NCBI GenBank assembly: GCA_965229095.1
Contig: OZ245855.1
Span: forward strand, 2,418,001 to 2,482,000
DNA length: 64,000 nucleotides
Direction: 5' to 3'
DNA from: Taibaiella sp965229095
GTDB taxonomy: Bacteria; Bacteroidota; Bacteroidia; Chitinophagales; Chitinophagaceae
Shown here: positions 25,315 to 33,342 of the stretch, in pieces
How positions within the stretch are numbered: position 1 is the stretch's first letter
Layout of the letters: the number at the start of each line of letters is the position of its first letter
The notes under the pieces: model-generated
Told to the model about the DNA's origin: nothing
Seen by the model: the letters and a program-made list of their open reading frames with translations, nothing else
Database searches by the model: none
Program-made: the position numbers and the translations under genes

Positions 25315-26099
25315 CTTGCTATCTCTTTTACAAATTGCGCAAAGGCCTGCCGGGGCTCCGGCTGCTGCATAAACAAGCTGCCGATGAGGAATCCGTCGAA
25401 ACCGGTTTCCCGTAAGCGGTATACATCTGCTGTCGTTCTGATACCGCTTTCCGATATCTTAACCAGACCGGAAGGAAGCAAAGGATACAAGTCGATAGAA
25501 TGCTGCAGGTCCGTAGTAAAGGTTTTCAGGTTCCTGTTGTTGACGCCAATGACATCGATGGCATTGTCCACGCAATCCAGTTCTTCGGGGGCATGTACTT
25601 CCAGCAATACTTCCAATTGCAATTCGTGCGCATAACGCGCCAGGCGGCTTACCGCACGCGGGGAAAGTATGGCAGCGATCAACAGTATCGCATCGGCGCC
25701 TATAGCACGGGCCTCCGCTACCTGGTATTCGTCGATAATAAAATCTTTGCGGAGCAAGGGTATGCCGTTGTTCTTCCTGGCCATGCGCAAGTCGTGATCG
25801 CCACCGCCAAAGAAGTCTTCGTCTGTGAGTACTGACAAGGCGCTTGCCCCATAAGCGGTATAGCCCGACGTAACGTCAAAGACATCTGCGTTGCCGTTCA
25901 GCATTCCTTTGGAGGGCGACCTGCGTTTAAATTCGGCAATGATCCCCGACCTGGTTTTATCTTTTATGCTACCTGCCAGGGAGCAGGTTGGCCGATCGAA
26001 GAGCGGGGCTGCATACAGCCGCTCCAGAGGCTGCGCCTCTTTACGCGCAGCAACTTCTTTCCGCTTATGGCTCACTATTTGTTCCAGTATATTTTCCAT
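25311..26099 (-). CDS. trpC: Indole-3-glycerol phosphate synthase
   Basis: It closes the indole ring from CdRP. The start MENILEQIVSHKRKEVAARK is the family pattern; the ATG at 26099 was chosen because the longer frame would begin with TTG. Signatures: IIAEFKRRSPSKG (catalytic Lys), ALSVLTDEDFFGG, LRKDFIIDEYQ, GVNNRNLKTF and SESGIRTTADV. At 262 residues the length is normal. It follows trpD by 2 bp and overlaps trpF by 4 bp. Confidence 0.96.
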   Translation of the reverse strand: MENILEQIVSHKRKEVAARKEAQPLERLYAAPLFDRPTCSLAGSIKDKTRSGIIAEFKRRSPSKGMLNGNADVFDVTSGYTAYGASALSVLTDEDFFGGGDHDLRMARKNNGIPLLRKDFIIDEYQVAEARAIGADAILLIAAILSPRAVSRLARYAHELQLEVLLEVHAPEELDCVDNAIDVIGVNNRNLKTFTTDLQHSIDLYPLLPSGLVKISESGIRTTADVYRLRETGFDGFLIGSLFMQQPEPRQAFAQFVKEIAR

Positions 26100-26101
26100 G
26101 A

Positions 26102-27139
26102 TCAATGTGTTTCGATTAGTTGTTTAAATGTATGGTAAGCATTCCCCGAAAGCAGACTGTTACGGGCCTCCTGCACACAATCTTCAAAAGAGTGTTCTTC
26201 TTTGAGGCATTGTATGGCCATAGCGCTGTTGGCAACTACCACCTGCTGCTGCGCCGGGGTAGCTTTGTTTTGCAATACTTCCAGGAACAAAGTGGCGGCA
26301 CTCTTAATGTCTTTACCAGCCGAAAGCGCTTCCGGCGCCAGGGTCGGAAAGCCGAGCGCTTCGGGCCTCAGCAATTGCTCTTTGCTCCGGGAATAGATCC
26401 TCGCCTGGCTGGTAAGCGACAGTTCATCGTAACCATCTACCGTATGCACCACTTTGTAGCAGGTAGCGGTATCCTGCAACAGGTAATGGAACATGCGCGC
26501 TGCTTCGGCGGTATTGACGCCCAACAACAGGAAACCCGGGCGGGCAGGATTAGTAAGCGGTCCCAGCAGGTTGAAGAAGGTGCGAAAGCCCAGGTTGCGG
26601 CGTATATGCGCCACTCTTTTTATAGCCGGATGAAACAAAGGTGCATGCAGGAAGCTGATACCGGCGCATTTCAGTTGCCGGTTCAATACCGCTTCTTCTG
26701 CGGTAAAGGAATAACCCAGGTATTCCAGCACATCGGAAGAGCCGCTCACCGAGGTGGCGCCGTAGTTGCCGTGCTTCAGCACCGGGTAGCCGCAACCGGC
26801 CACTACAAAGGCAGACAGCGTGGAAATGTTGAAAGTATTTTTCCCATCGCCGCCGGTGCCCACGATATCGATCGCCTGCGCCGCAGGCAGGCTTATTGTA
26901 ATGGCTTGCTCGTTCAAGGCATCCCGGAACCCGGCCAGCTCCTGGATAGTGACGGGGCGCATCATAAAGGCGGTGATAAAAGCCGTCATCTGGCTTTCGT
27001 TTACCATGCCGCCGGTAATGCCGAGTAATACCTCCCGGGCTTCTTCGTAACCCAGTGTTTCGTGGTTTCTCAGGCGTTCCAGTATTTTCTGCATCAGGTA
27101 GGGCAATGCCCCATCCGGTTTTTTCTGTATCGTAATCAT
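26102..27139 (-). CDS. trpD: Anthranilate phosphoribosyltransferase
   Basis: It transfers phosphoribose from PRPP to anthranilate. The PRPP-binding signature IVGTGGDGKNTFNISTLSA is clear, as are KHGNYGATSVSGSSDVLEYLG, LHAPLFHPAIKRVAHIRRNL and LLGPLTNPARP. At 345 residues the length is normal. It is a separate gene from trpG (44-bp gap), unlike the fused TrpGD of enteric bacteria. Confidence 0.96.
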   Translation of the reverse strand: MITIQKKPDGALPYLMQKILERLRNHETLGYEEAREVLLGITGGMVNESQMTAFITAFMMRPVTIQELAGFRDALNEQAITISLPAAQAIDIVGTGGDGKNTFNISTLSAFVVAGCGYPVLKHGNYGATSVSGSSDVLEYLGYSFTAEEAVLNRQLKCAGISFLHAPLFHPAIKRVAHIRRNLGFRTFFNLLGPLTNPARPGFLLLGVNTAEAARMFHYLLQDTATCYKVVHTVDGYDELSLTSQARIYSRSKEQLLRPEALGFPTLAPEALSAGKDIKSAATLFLEVLQNKATPAQQQVVVANSAMAIQCLKEEHSFEDCVQEARNSLLSGNAYHTFKQLIETH

Positions 27140-27183
27140 GTTTATTTTTTTTAAAGATTATAGTTGTGTTTTACAAAAAGGGA

Positions 27184-27750
27184 TCAATGTTGCAGCCAGT
27201 TGGTCATGATCTGTTTTCCCTGCGGCGTCAGTATACTTTCGGGATGGAACTGGATGCCTTTTACATCATAGGTTTTATGCGCCAGGGCCATGATGTATCC
27301 TTGCTCATCTGCTGCAGTTATCTTAAGGCTCCGGGGAAAATCTTTCTTGTCCACTACCCAGGAATGATAACGCCCCGCTTCGAATACAGGATCGATACCG
27401 GTAAACAAAGTATCTTGTTCCAATTGCTGCACTGTGGTAGCCACGCCATGATAGACCTGTTCCATATTATGCAACCTTGCGCCGAATACCTCAGCAATGG
27501 CCTGATGTCCAAGACAAACACCCAATATGCTTTTGGAAGGAGCGTAAGCTTCGATTAAGGGAATAAGGCTACCGGCTTCGGAGGGAATACCCGGCCCGGG
27601 CGAAAGCAGTATTTTGTCGTATAAGGCCACCGTATCCAGGTCGATGGCATCGTTTCGCTTTACCTCCGGACGAGAGCCGGTTATGGCCTTTACCAGTTGT
27701 GCCAGGTTATAGGTAAAGCTGTCGTAGTTGTCGATGATCAATATTTTCAT
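27184..27750 (-). CDS. trpG: Anthranilate synthase component II (glutamine amidotransferase)
   Basis: It releases ammonia from glutamine for TrpE. The class-I amidotransferase triad is visible: C79 in SILGVCLGHQAI, and H169 with E171 in GIQFHPESI. LIIDNYDSFTYNLAQ opens the protein and LSPGPGIPSEAG forms the oxyanion region. Proteins of this class can also serve PabB in folate synthesis; the operon position makes the Trp role primary. It starts 11 bp after trpE. Confidence 0.95.
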   Translation of the reverse strand: MKILIIDNYDSFTYNLAQLVKAITGSRPEVKRNDAIDLDTVALYDKILLSPGPGIPSEAGSLIPLIEAYAPSKSILGVCLGHQAIAEVFGARLHNMEQVYHGVATTVQQLEQDTLFTGIDPVFEAGRYHSWVVDKKDFPRSLKITAADEQGYIMALAHKTYDVKGIQFHPESILTPQGKQIMTNWLQH

Positions 27751-27761
27751 GTCTGATGGGT

Positions 27762-29201
27762 TTAAGTATTTAGTGTTGCGGTAACCGGGATCGTGCTGCT
27801 TATTGCTTTGGCCTTTTCGATGGCGAGCCTCAGTCCTCTTAATTTATCGGCCACTTCCTGCAGCTCTTTTTCCGGAGAGGAAGAGGCTACAATACCCGCA
27901 CCGGCACGGTAATACAGCATATGGTCCCTGCTCATAAAGGAACGGATCATGATGGCCTGGTTCAAACTGCCGTCGGGACTCAGGAAACCGATAGCACCGC
28001 CATAATAACCACGTTTCGTTTTTTCGTACCGGTCGATCAGTTGCATGGCTTTGTATTTAGGCGCGCCGGATAAGGTGCCCGCGGGAAAGGTATCGGCGAT
28101 CATGTGCATGCCATCCTTGTGCTGCGGCAGGGTGGCCGTTACTTCGCTTACGATATGGGCCACATGGGCAAAGCGCTGTATCTTTTTATAGGAAGTAACC
28201 GCCACCCGATCGTGGCTTTTGCCCAGGTCGTTGCGAGCCAGGTCTACAAGCATGGTATGCTCCGCATTTTCCTTAGGGTCCTGCAGCAATTCACTGATGC
28301 GTAAGGCATCTTCTTCCTCGTTGCCGCTGCGCTTGCAGGTGCCGGCTATCGGGTACATCACGGCATTGTCGTTGCTTACTCTTAATTGTGTTTCGGGAGA
28401 AGAGCCAAATAAACGGTAATTGCCGTAATCGAAATAGAAAAGGTAAGGCGAAGGGTTCACCATACGCAGTGCACGGTACACATTAAAATCGTCGCCTTTA
28501 AAAGCCTGTGTAAAGGAGCGCGAAAGCACTACCTGGAATACATCGCCCCGGAGGCAATGCCCTTTGCCAGCCACTACCATCTCCTTGTATTCCGCTTCGG
28601 TAGTATCGGCTGTCTCTTCTCCGATGGTATCAAATGGATAAGCAGCAGTACAAGGGCGGCGCAATAAGGCTTCTATGCTTTCAAAGCCGGGATGTTCTTC
28701 GTCTTCTCCAGCTTGCGAGGCCAGGTACACGGTATGGTTGAAATGATCGAAGACGATGAGGTAACGGTATAGGTGCAGCCTGATATCGGGTATTGCTGCA
28801 GCATCATCGTCCTGCTCCCGGAGCTCGATCTGCTCAAAAGCCGTAACGGCATCGTAATTGATATGCCCGAAGAAGCGGCCGTTGCAACAGGCTTTGGGTG
28901 TGGGCGCAAAGGAAAAGGAGCCGATAAAGGAAGACAGCTCTTCCAGGAGTGCGGAGCGCGCCGGCCTGCTGCTATGGCTTGTTCCATCCGGGAACTCTTT
29001 GGTTAAAACGCCCTGCTGCAATACAATCCCTGCTAGGGGCCGGCAGCAGATATAGGAATAGCTGTTCTCGTTGCCGTTATAGTCGGAGCTTTCGAGTAAT
29101 AAAGCATTGGGAAAGTGGTCCCGCAGCCTGAGGTAAACGCTTACCGGGGTAAGGGTATCGGCCGGCATACTGCGCAGCCGTACGGTAAAAGGGTACAACA
29201 T
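27762..29201 (-). CDS. trpE: Anthranilate synthase component I
   Basis: It converts chorismate to anthranilate and is the first Trp-specific step. The ATG at 29201 gives 479 residues; the frame is open further upstream, but that stretch encodes the attenuator hairpin. NALLLESSDYNG (LLESS at 35-39) is the tryptophan feedback site. VVLSRSFTQAF, YLFYFDYGNYRLFGSSPE, YPIAGTCKRSG, NDLGKSHDRVAV, TFPAGTLSGAPKYKAM and YYGGAIGFLSPDG are chorismate-enzyme signatures. It is regulated at two levels: product feedback (known of the family) and transcription attenuation (seen in the leader). Confidence 0.96.
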   Translation of the reverse strand: MLYPFTVRLRSMPADTLTPVSVYLRLRDHFPNALLLESSDYNGNENSYSYICCRPLAGIVLQQGVLTKEFPDGTSHSSRPARSALLEELSSFIGSFSFAPTPKACCNGRFFGHINYDAVTAFEQIELREQDDDAAAIPDIRLHLYRYLIVFDHFNHTVYLASQAGEDEEHPGFESIEALLRRPCTAAYPFDTIGEETADTTEAEYKEMVVAGKGHCLRGDVFQVVLSRSFTQAFKGDDFNVYRALRMVNPSPYLFYFDYGNYRLFGSSPETQLRVSNDNAVMYPIAGTCKRSGNEEEDALRISELLQDPKENAEHTMLVDLARNDLGKSHDRVAVTSYKKIQRFAHVAHIVSEVTATLPQHKDGMHMIADTFPAGTLSGAPKYKAMQLIDRYEKTKRGYYGGAIGFLSPDGSLNQAIMIRSFMSRDHMLYYRAGAGIVASSSPEKELQEVADKLRGLRLAIEKAKAISSTIPVTATLNT

Positions 29202-29230
29202 GATCCAATAAAATTTTGAAAATGGGGAAA

Positions 29231-29325
29231 TAAAAAAACCGGCTTGCTGGAACAGCAAGCCGGTTAAGGAATATTCTGATACAACTTAGTACATATCAGC
29301 GCTGTTCACGTGTTGCCATCGTGAA
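29231..29325 (-). promoter_or_regulatory. trp operon attenuator (1:2, 2:3 antiterminator and 3:4 terminator helices)
   Basis: The terminator is a 13-bp stem (minus strand AACCGGCTTGCTG, complement at 29237-29249; loop 3 nt) ending in seven T, 30 bp before trpE. Upstream, TTCACG and CGTGAA (complements at 29320-29325 and 29305-29310) form a 6-bp helix that includes leader codons just after the Trp pair. GAACAGC (29301-29307), overlapping the second arm, is complementary to GCTGTTC in the terminator's 5' arm and loop (29250-29256). A ribosome stalled at the Trp codons would cover TTCACG and free GAACAGC to block the terminator, the classical attenuation logic. Confidence 0.85.
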
Positions 29326-29366
29326 AGCCACCAATATTGATTTGCAGTTGTAAGGATGATGCTCAT
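29286..29366 (-). CDS. trpL: trp leader peptide with three Trp codons
   Basis: This is a 26-codon frame from ATG (29364-29366) to TAA (29286-29288). Trp codons lie at positions 12, 13 and 17; the centre reads NQYWWLSRWQH. Trp normally makes up about 1% of residues, so a tandem Trp pair plus a third in so short a frame is a strong sign of a leader peptide. It starts about 40 bp after a consensus promoter and stops 20 bp before an intrinsic terminator that precedes trpE. Its role would be to sense charged tRNA-Trp by ribosome stalling. I recognise it by position and content, not by similarity to a known TrpL. Confidence 0.85.
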   Translation of the reverse strand: MSIILTTANQYWWLSRWQHVNSADMY

Positions 29367-29405
29367 CGGGGATAATTTGAACTATCGGCACTTTTGTGCG
29401 CGGAG

Positions 29406-29435
29406 CAAAGGTAGGTATCCTTTTCAATTATCCAA
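29406..29435 (-). promoter_or_regulatory. trp operon promoter, Bacteroidota type
   Basis: On the minus strand TTG (29433-29435) is followed after exactly 19 bp by TACCTTTG (29406-29413), an exact fit to the Bacteroidota primary-sigma consensus TTG-N19-TAnnTTTG. Transcription should start just downstream, about 35-40 bp before the leader peptide. Confidence 0.85.
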
Positions 29436-29515
29436 AAAATCACTAAAATTGTTTTATATTGCGGGTACCTTTTTTAGTAATCAGCTTGGCATAAGCATTT
29501 GACAACAACCTGATA

Positions 29516-30121
29516 ATGACCAATTTCATTCCAATATTTCCACTGGATATCATACTGTACCCCGACGAGACGTTACAACTGCATATATACGAACCCCGTT
29601 ACCGGCAACTGATCAGAGAGTGTATTGCGGAGCAAAAAACGTTTGGCATCCCTGTGAGTTACGAAGACAAGATAAAGGAATACGGAACGCTTGCCGAAGT
29701 GACGGAAGTACTGGCTACCCACGAGGACGGCAGTATGGACATCGAGGTAAAAGGGATACAGGTATTCCGGATACTGGAGATCGTGCCTACCCTGCCCGAA
29801 AAGATGTACTCCGGCGCTATCGTAAGCTATCCCGAAAACGATAAAATGAAAGTACACCCCAATCTTTCCAAATTGATCCACGATGAGGTAAAGCGGCTGT
29901 ACACCTTGCTGAACATAGAAAACCGGATGCCCGAAGAAGTACAGCAATGGTCATCGTACGACATTGCGCATAAGCTGGGCCTTACCCGAGAGCAGGAGTA
30001 TGAATTGCTGAGCATTTTCAACGAGGTACAGCGCATGGAATACCTAAGAAGATATTTTAACAGCATTATGCCCGAGCTTGAAGATCTCGAAGTGCTCAAG
30101 TCGAGGATCAGCCTGAATTAG
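29516..30121 (+). CDS. LON substrate-binding (LAN) domain protein
   Basis: The 201-residue protein matches the N-terminal substrate-binding domain of Lon protease without ATPase or protease parts. IPIFPLDIILYPDETLQLHIYEPRYR is spread over the start as in the family, and EVKGIQVFRILEI is the matching beta segment. The C-terminal half is helical. Stand-alone members are common in Bacteroidota and have no firm function; binding of unfolded protein is an inference. It is divergent from the trp leader, about 80 bp from its promoter. Confidence 0.88.
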   Translation: MTNFIPIFPLDIILYPDETLQLHIYEPRYRQLIRECIAEQKTFGIPVSYEDKIKEYGTLAEVTEVLATHEDGSMDIEVKGIQVFRILEIVPTLPEKMYSGAIVSYPENDKMKVHPNLSKLIHDEVKRLYTLLNIENRMPEEVQQWSSYDIAHKLGLTREQEYELLSIFNEVQRMEYLRRYFNSIMPELEDLEVLKSRISLN

Positions 30122-30196
30122 ATGAACAACAGAACGGGCCTGCCCGGTCATCTTTCCTTTTAAATTATTTTAATCCTAATAACCATTTTTTAGCTT

Positions 30197-30922
30197 ATGC
30201 GTCTATGTATCGACTGGGGCAACACCCGTGTTAAAGCAGCTACCTTCCAGGATGACCGACTGGTGAACGAGTATAATTTTTCCGAAGAAGAAGCCCTCAC
30301 GCGGCTTATGGGGATCATCGAGGAATACAAGCCCCAGGCGACGATATTGTCTTCGGTTGCCCACCATCCGCCGGAGCTTAAGGTATTGCTCCAGGAACAT
30401 ACCCAGTTCATGACCCTCAGCAGCCAGACCTCTTTGCCCATCATGAATGCCTACCACAGCCCCGAGACATTGGGCGCCGACCGCCTGGCACTGGCTGTAG
30501 CCGCCAACAATCTTTATCCCGACAATAACAACCTGGTCATTAGCGTAGGCACTGCGATCACTTATAATTTCGTACACAAAAACAAGGCCTTCAGGGGAGG
30601 CAATATCACACCCGGGCTGGATATGCGGTTCAGGGCCCTGCACGAGTACACCGACAAACTGCCCTTGGTATCGGAGCTGGGCGAACTGGTTATCCTGGGC
30701 TACGATACGGAAACCAGTATCCGGAGTGGTGTATTGATCGGTATTGCTGCGGAAATAGACGGGATGATAAATTTGTACCGGGAACAATATCCTGACCTTA
30801 ATGTCGTTTTAACCGGAGGCAATGCCCACCTTTTTGCTGACAAGCTAAAAAATCGGATATTTGCAGATTCTCAACTCTTATTGAAGGGACTTAACACAAT
30901 TCTACGACATAATGTGCGCTAA
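30197..30922 (+). CDS. coaX: Type III pantothenate kinase
   Basis: It phosphorylates pantothenate, the first step of coenzyme A synthesis. The protein has the actin-like ATPase motifs of the CoaX family: LCIDWGNTRVKAA at the N-terminus, TLGADRLALAVAANN (substrate Asp/Arg), ISVGTAITYNFV and RGGNITPGLDMRFRALHEYT, then VVLTGGNA near the end. At 241 residues the length is normal. Its end overlaps the following outer-membrane protein gene by 11 bp. Confidence 0.95.
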   Translation: MRLCIDWGNTRVKAATFQDDRLVNEYNFSEEEALTRLMGIIEEYKPQATILSSVAHHPPELKVLLQEHTQFMTLSSQTSLPIMNAYHSPETLGADRLALAVAANNLYPDNNNLVISVGTAITYNFVHKNKAFRGGNITPGLDMRFRALHEYTDKLPLVSELGELVILGYDTETSIRSGVLIGIAAEIDGMINLYREQYPDLNVVLTGGNAHLFADKLKNRIFADSQLLLKGLNTILRHNVR

Positions 30923-32225
30923 ACTAAAGACGCAATTTTTATTACTGACTGCCCTTTTAGCAACAGGATCACAGGTAACGGCCCAGTCTTTAAACGACAA
31001 CGACGGCCCCAAATCCACGAAAGAAAACTCCCCTTATTCCCGGTATGGCATCGGCGACCTGGGTAATCCGCGCAATTCTCTGCTCAGGGGTATGGGGGGC
31101 GCAGCTACAGCTTATAATGATTTGTTTTCGGTCAATTCGTACAACCCTGCGACGTACAGCTTTCTCAAAGTAACCACACTGGATTTTGCCCTGGAAGGAC
31201 GTTCCCGCAGCATTTTCATGAATGATGTAAGCACCTCTTCCGGTACAGCTACTATATCTTATATTACCCTGGGTATCCCGATGGGAAAATATGCAGGTAT
31301 CGCGGCCGGTATCGCACCTATGTCCAACGTTTACTATAACGCTTCCGATACGACCCAGATCAGCGGCATCGGTAAAACCCTCCATAATTATAATGGTACG
31401 GGGAGCCTTCAATACGCTTACCTCGGCGCTTCGGGCCAGTACAAAGGCTTCAGCATTGGGTTCAACGCAGGTTATGTGTTCGGTACCACAAGCTATGCCA
31501 GCTCGCTCGAAAACCTGGATACCACTACCGTACGCAACTCTTCTTTCCTCAAATACAACAGCGTGAAAGGCCTTTACTGGAAAGGCGGCGTGCTGTACAA
31601 AGCCAAGCTCAAAAAAGAGCAATACATTAATATAGGCGCTACTGTGGCGCTTTCCCAAAAGCTGAATGTGGAGCGCGATGCCTATGAGCTGGGCTACCGC
31701 TATACCTCCTCGGGTACCATCATCGATACCGTTGCCAGCTCCAAACAGGTAGGCGTAAAAGGCAAAATCGAATTGCCTGCCGAATACAGCTTCGGTATTC
31801 ATTACGGGAAAAGCTTCAACTGGGATGTAGGCGCCGATTTCGTGTATACCGACTGGAGCAGCTTCAGCAATTTCGGCGACCGTTCGGGTGTAGGCGACAA
31901 TGCCTGGAGAGCTTCGGCAGGCGCCGAGATCACCCCCGACCCTACTTCTAAAAAGATGTTTACCATGGCCACCTACCGCTTGGGTTTATACTATGGTAAA
32001 GATTATATCGAGCTGAATAATACCCAGGTCAATTTCGTAGGGGGTACCATTGGCGCTTCCCTTCCGCTGAAACGGAGCCTGAACCAGTTTGGCAGGCTGA
32101 ACCTGGCGCTGGACGTAGGTCAACGCGGAACCATACAGAATGGCCTGGCCAGGGAATTCTATGTTAAGTTTACCCTGGGCGTATCGCTTAACGATATCTG
32201 GTTTGTTAAACGTAAATACGACTAA
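30912..32225 (+). CDS. Outer-membrane beta-barrel protein of the coaX-lptC cluster
   Basis: The 437-residue product has a signal peptide (ending SQVTAQ) and the segment NSPYSRYGIGDLGNPRN, followed by RGMGGAATAYNDLFSVNSYNPA. The latter resembles the hatch region of FadL/OMPP1-type channels, where the protein begins with a periplasmic plug. The rest alternates aromatic strands. It is a common neighbour of coaX and lptC in Bacteroidota. Substrate unknown; a hydrophobic-compound channel is an inference from the FadL likeness. Confidence 0.75.
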   Translation: MCAKLKTQFLLLTALLATGSQVTAQSLNDNDGPKSTKENSPYSRYGIGDLGNPRNSLLRGMGGAATAYNDLFSVNSYNPATYSFLKVTTLDFALEGRSRSIFMNDVSTSSGTATISYITLGIPMGKYAGIAAGIAPMSNVYYNASDTTQISGIGKTLHNYNGTGSLQYAYLGASGQYKGFSIGFNAGYVFGTTSYASSLENLDTTTVRNSSFLKYNSVKGLYWKGGVLYKAKLKKEQYINIGATVALSQKLNVERDAYELGYRYTSSGTIIDTVASSKQVGVKGKIELPAEYSFGIHYGKSFNWDVGADFVYTDWSSFSNFGDRSGVGDNAWRASAGAEITPDPTSKKMFTMATYRLGLYYGKDYIELNNTQVNFVGGTIGASLPLKRSLNQFGRLNLALDVGQRGTIQNGLAREFYVKFTLGVSLNDIWFVKRKYD

Positions 32226-32256
32226 GTACCTATTTTCATTATTGCCACTGCGCTTT

Positions 32257-32850
32257 ATGAAGCAATTATTTCTTTTTTTATCTTCTTTTACCCGCAAACC
32301 ACAAGGCATCTTCCTTGTGGTTTGCTTTATGCTCTTTTCTTCCTGTGAAAATGACCTGAGCAAGCTTCCTGCCAATGGCGCCGCTAAGGATCTGGAGAAC
32401 GACAAGGCCACCGATGTGACGTTTATCTACAGCGAAAACGGGAAGACCAGAGCCCAGCTCCACACCAACGAGTTTGTAGGCAGCGAAAATTCCAACCCTC
32501 CCTATATTGATTTTCTGAAAGGGGTAAAAATGGATATGTACGACGATAAGCTCGAGATCGAAAGCACCATTACGGCCCGCACTGCCCGTTATTATACGCA
32601 GGAGGAAAACGTAATCGCGCGCGACAGCGTCGTGGTTAAAAACAGGAAAGGGGAAAAATTGCAAACGGAAGAGCTGGTATGGAATAAAAAGCTCCAACGG
32701 TTCTATACCGATAAGTTTGTACGCATCACTAAAGACGACCAGATCTCCTACGGTTCGGGCCTCGAAGCCTCCCAGGACCTGAGCTATATCAAGATCAAAA
32801 ACCAGCGTGGCACCATACCGGTAGCCAACAGCGACCTTCCTCTGGAATAA
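32257..32850 (+). CDS. lptC: LPS export protein LptC, lipoprotein form
   Basis: The ATG at 32257 gives 197 residues with a lipobox LFSSC (Cys 30); the longer open frame runs back into the preceding gene and was not used. The body has the LptC beta-jellyroll pattern: YSENGKTRAQLHTNEF, MDMYDDKLEIESTITARTAR, RDSVVVKNRKGEKLQTEELV, and YGSGLEASQDLSYI. LptC bridges the inner-membrane LptBFG and periplasmic LptA. A lipid anchor instead of a transmembrane helix is usual in this phylum. An inverted repeat lies in codons 13-23. Confidence 0.88.
   Translation: MKQLFLFLSSFTRKPQGIFLVVCFMLFSSCENDLSKLPANGAAKDLENDKATDVTFIYSENGKTRAQLHTNEFVGSENSNPPYIDFLKGVKMDMYDDKLEIESTITARTARYYTQEENVIARDSVVVKNRKGEKLQTEELVWNKKLQRFYTDKFVRITKDDQISYGSGLEASQDLSYIKIKNQRGTIPVANSDLPLE
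32294..32325 (+). repeat. Perfect 13-bp inverted repeat inside the lptC signal-peptide codons
   Basis: GCAAACCACAAGG and its exact complement flank the loop CATCTT, followed by T-rich sequence. It lies 37 bp after the lptC start and would form a strong mRNA hairpin. Confidence 0.6.
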
Positions 32851-32870
32851 AAACCCACGAAGGGTTTATT
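32846..32870. terminator. Weak terminator between lptC and the TerB-like gene
   Basis: AATAAA-CCC pairs with GGGTTTATT around a short loop with a 2-nt bulge, between convergent genes. The stem is short and AT-rich. Confidence 0.4.
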
Positions 32871-33222
32871 CGCTATGCCAGGTATCGAACAGCAGTTGCA
32901 GGTAATGGTTTTCTTCCACCGTAATCACACCATCGGCCTTGGTAAGGTCCAGGGCAAACTGTAACAGGTTATTCCTTTCCTCCGGGGTAGCATCATCGTA
33001 AAAATCATCCATGTATTTGAGGAAATGGCTTTCCCATTCCAGGGGCGTGAGATTACTTATTTTCTCCATCTCGCGGTCCAGGTTCACGTGAAAAGGGAAT
33101 TCCTGCTCCAGGTAATCGCGTATAACCATATCTTCGGAAGCTTTGAAACGGAAATCTGCAGCAGCAAGAATCATCAAAAGGTGGTAACCGGCTATAGTCT
33201 TGTTCGTTCTGTTATTGGGCAT
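32866..33222 (-). CDS. Small acidic TerB-like protein
   Basis: The 118-residue protein has no signal or membrane segment. GYHLLMILAAADFRF near the N-terminus and a matching helix with KADGVITVEENHYLQLLF near the C-terminus resemble the two halves of the TerB all-helical fold, with Asp/Glu-rich turns that could bind metal ions. TerB proteins are linked to tellurite resistance and stress signalling, but no other ter gene is here. The family call rests on pattern only. It is convergent with lptC. Confidence 0.6.
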   Translation of the reverse strand: MPNNRTNKTIAGYHLLMILAAADFRFKASEDMVIRDYLEQEFPFHVNLDREMEKISNLTPLEWESHFLKYMDDFYDDATPEERNNLLQFALDLTKADGVITVEENHYLQLLFDTWHSE

Positions 33223-33342
33223 TTATTAAGTTTTCGGGGTTTATAGTTCACATTTTCATTGTACAGGGCTAAAGCGCGGCTACCGGCTTCTGTGGAAGCA
33301 TCCGGACATAACGCATCGCCATAAAGAACAATACAGTGGGTT

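Noticed and set aside
29202..29258. Upstream extension of trpE (19 codons)
   Set aside because: The codons lie in the attenuator terminator; the family start is the ATG at 29201.
32140..32256. Upstream extension of lptC
   Set aside because: It lies inside the preceding outer-membrane protein gene and would bury the lipoprotein signal.
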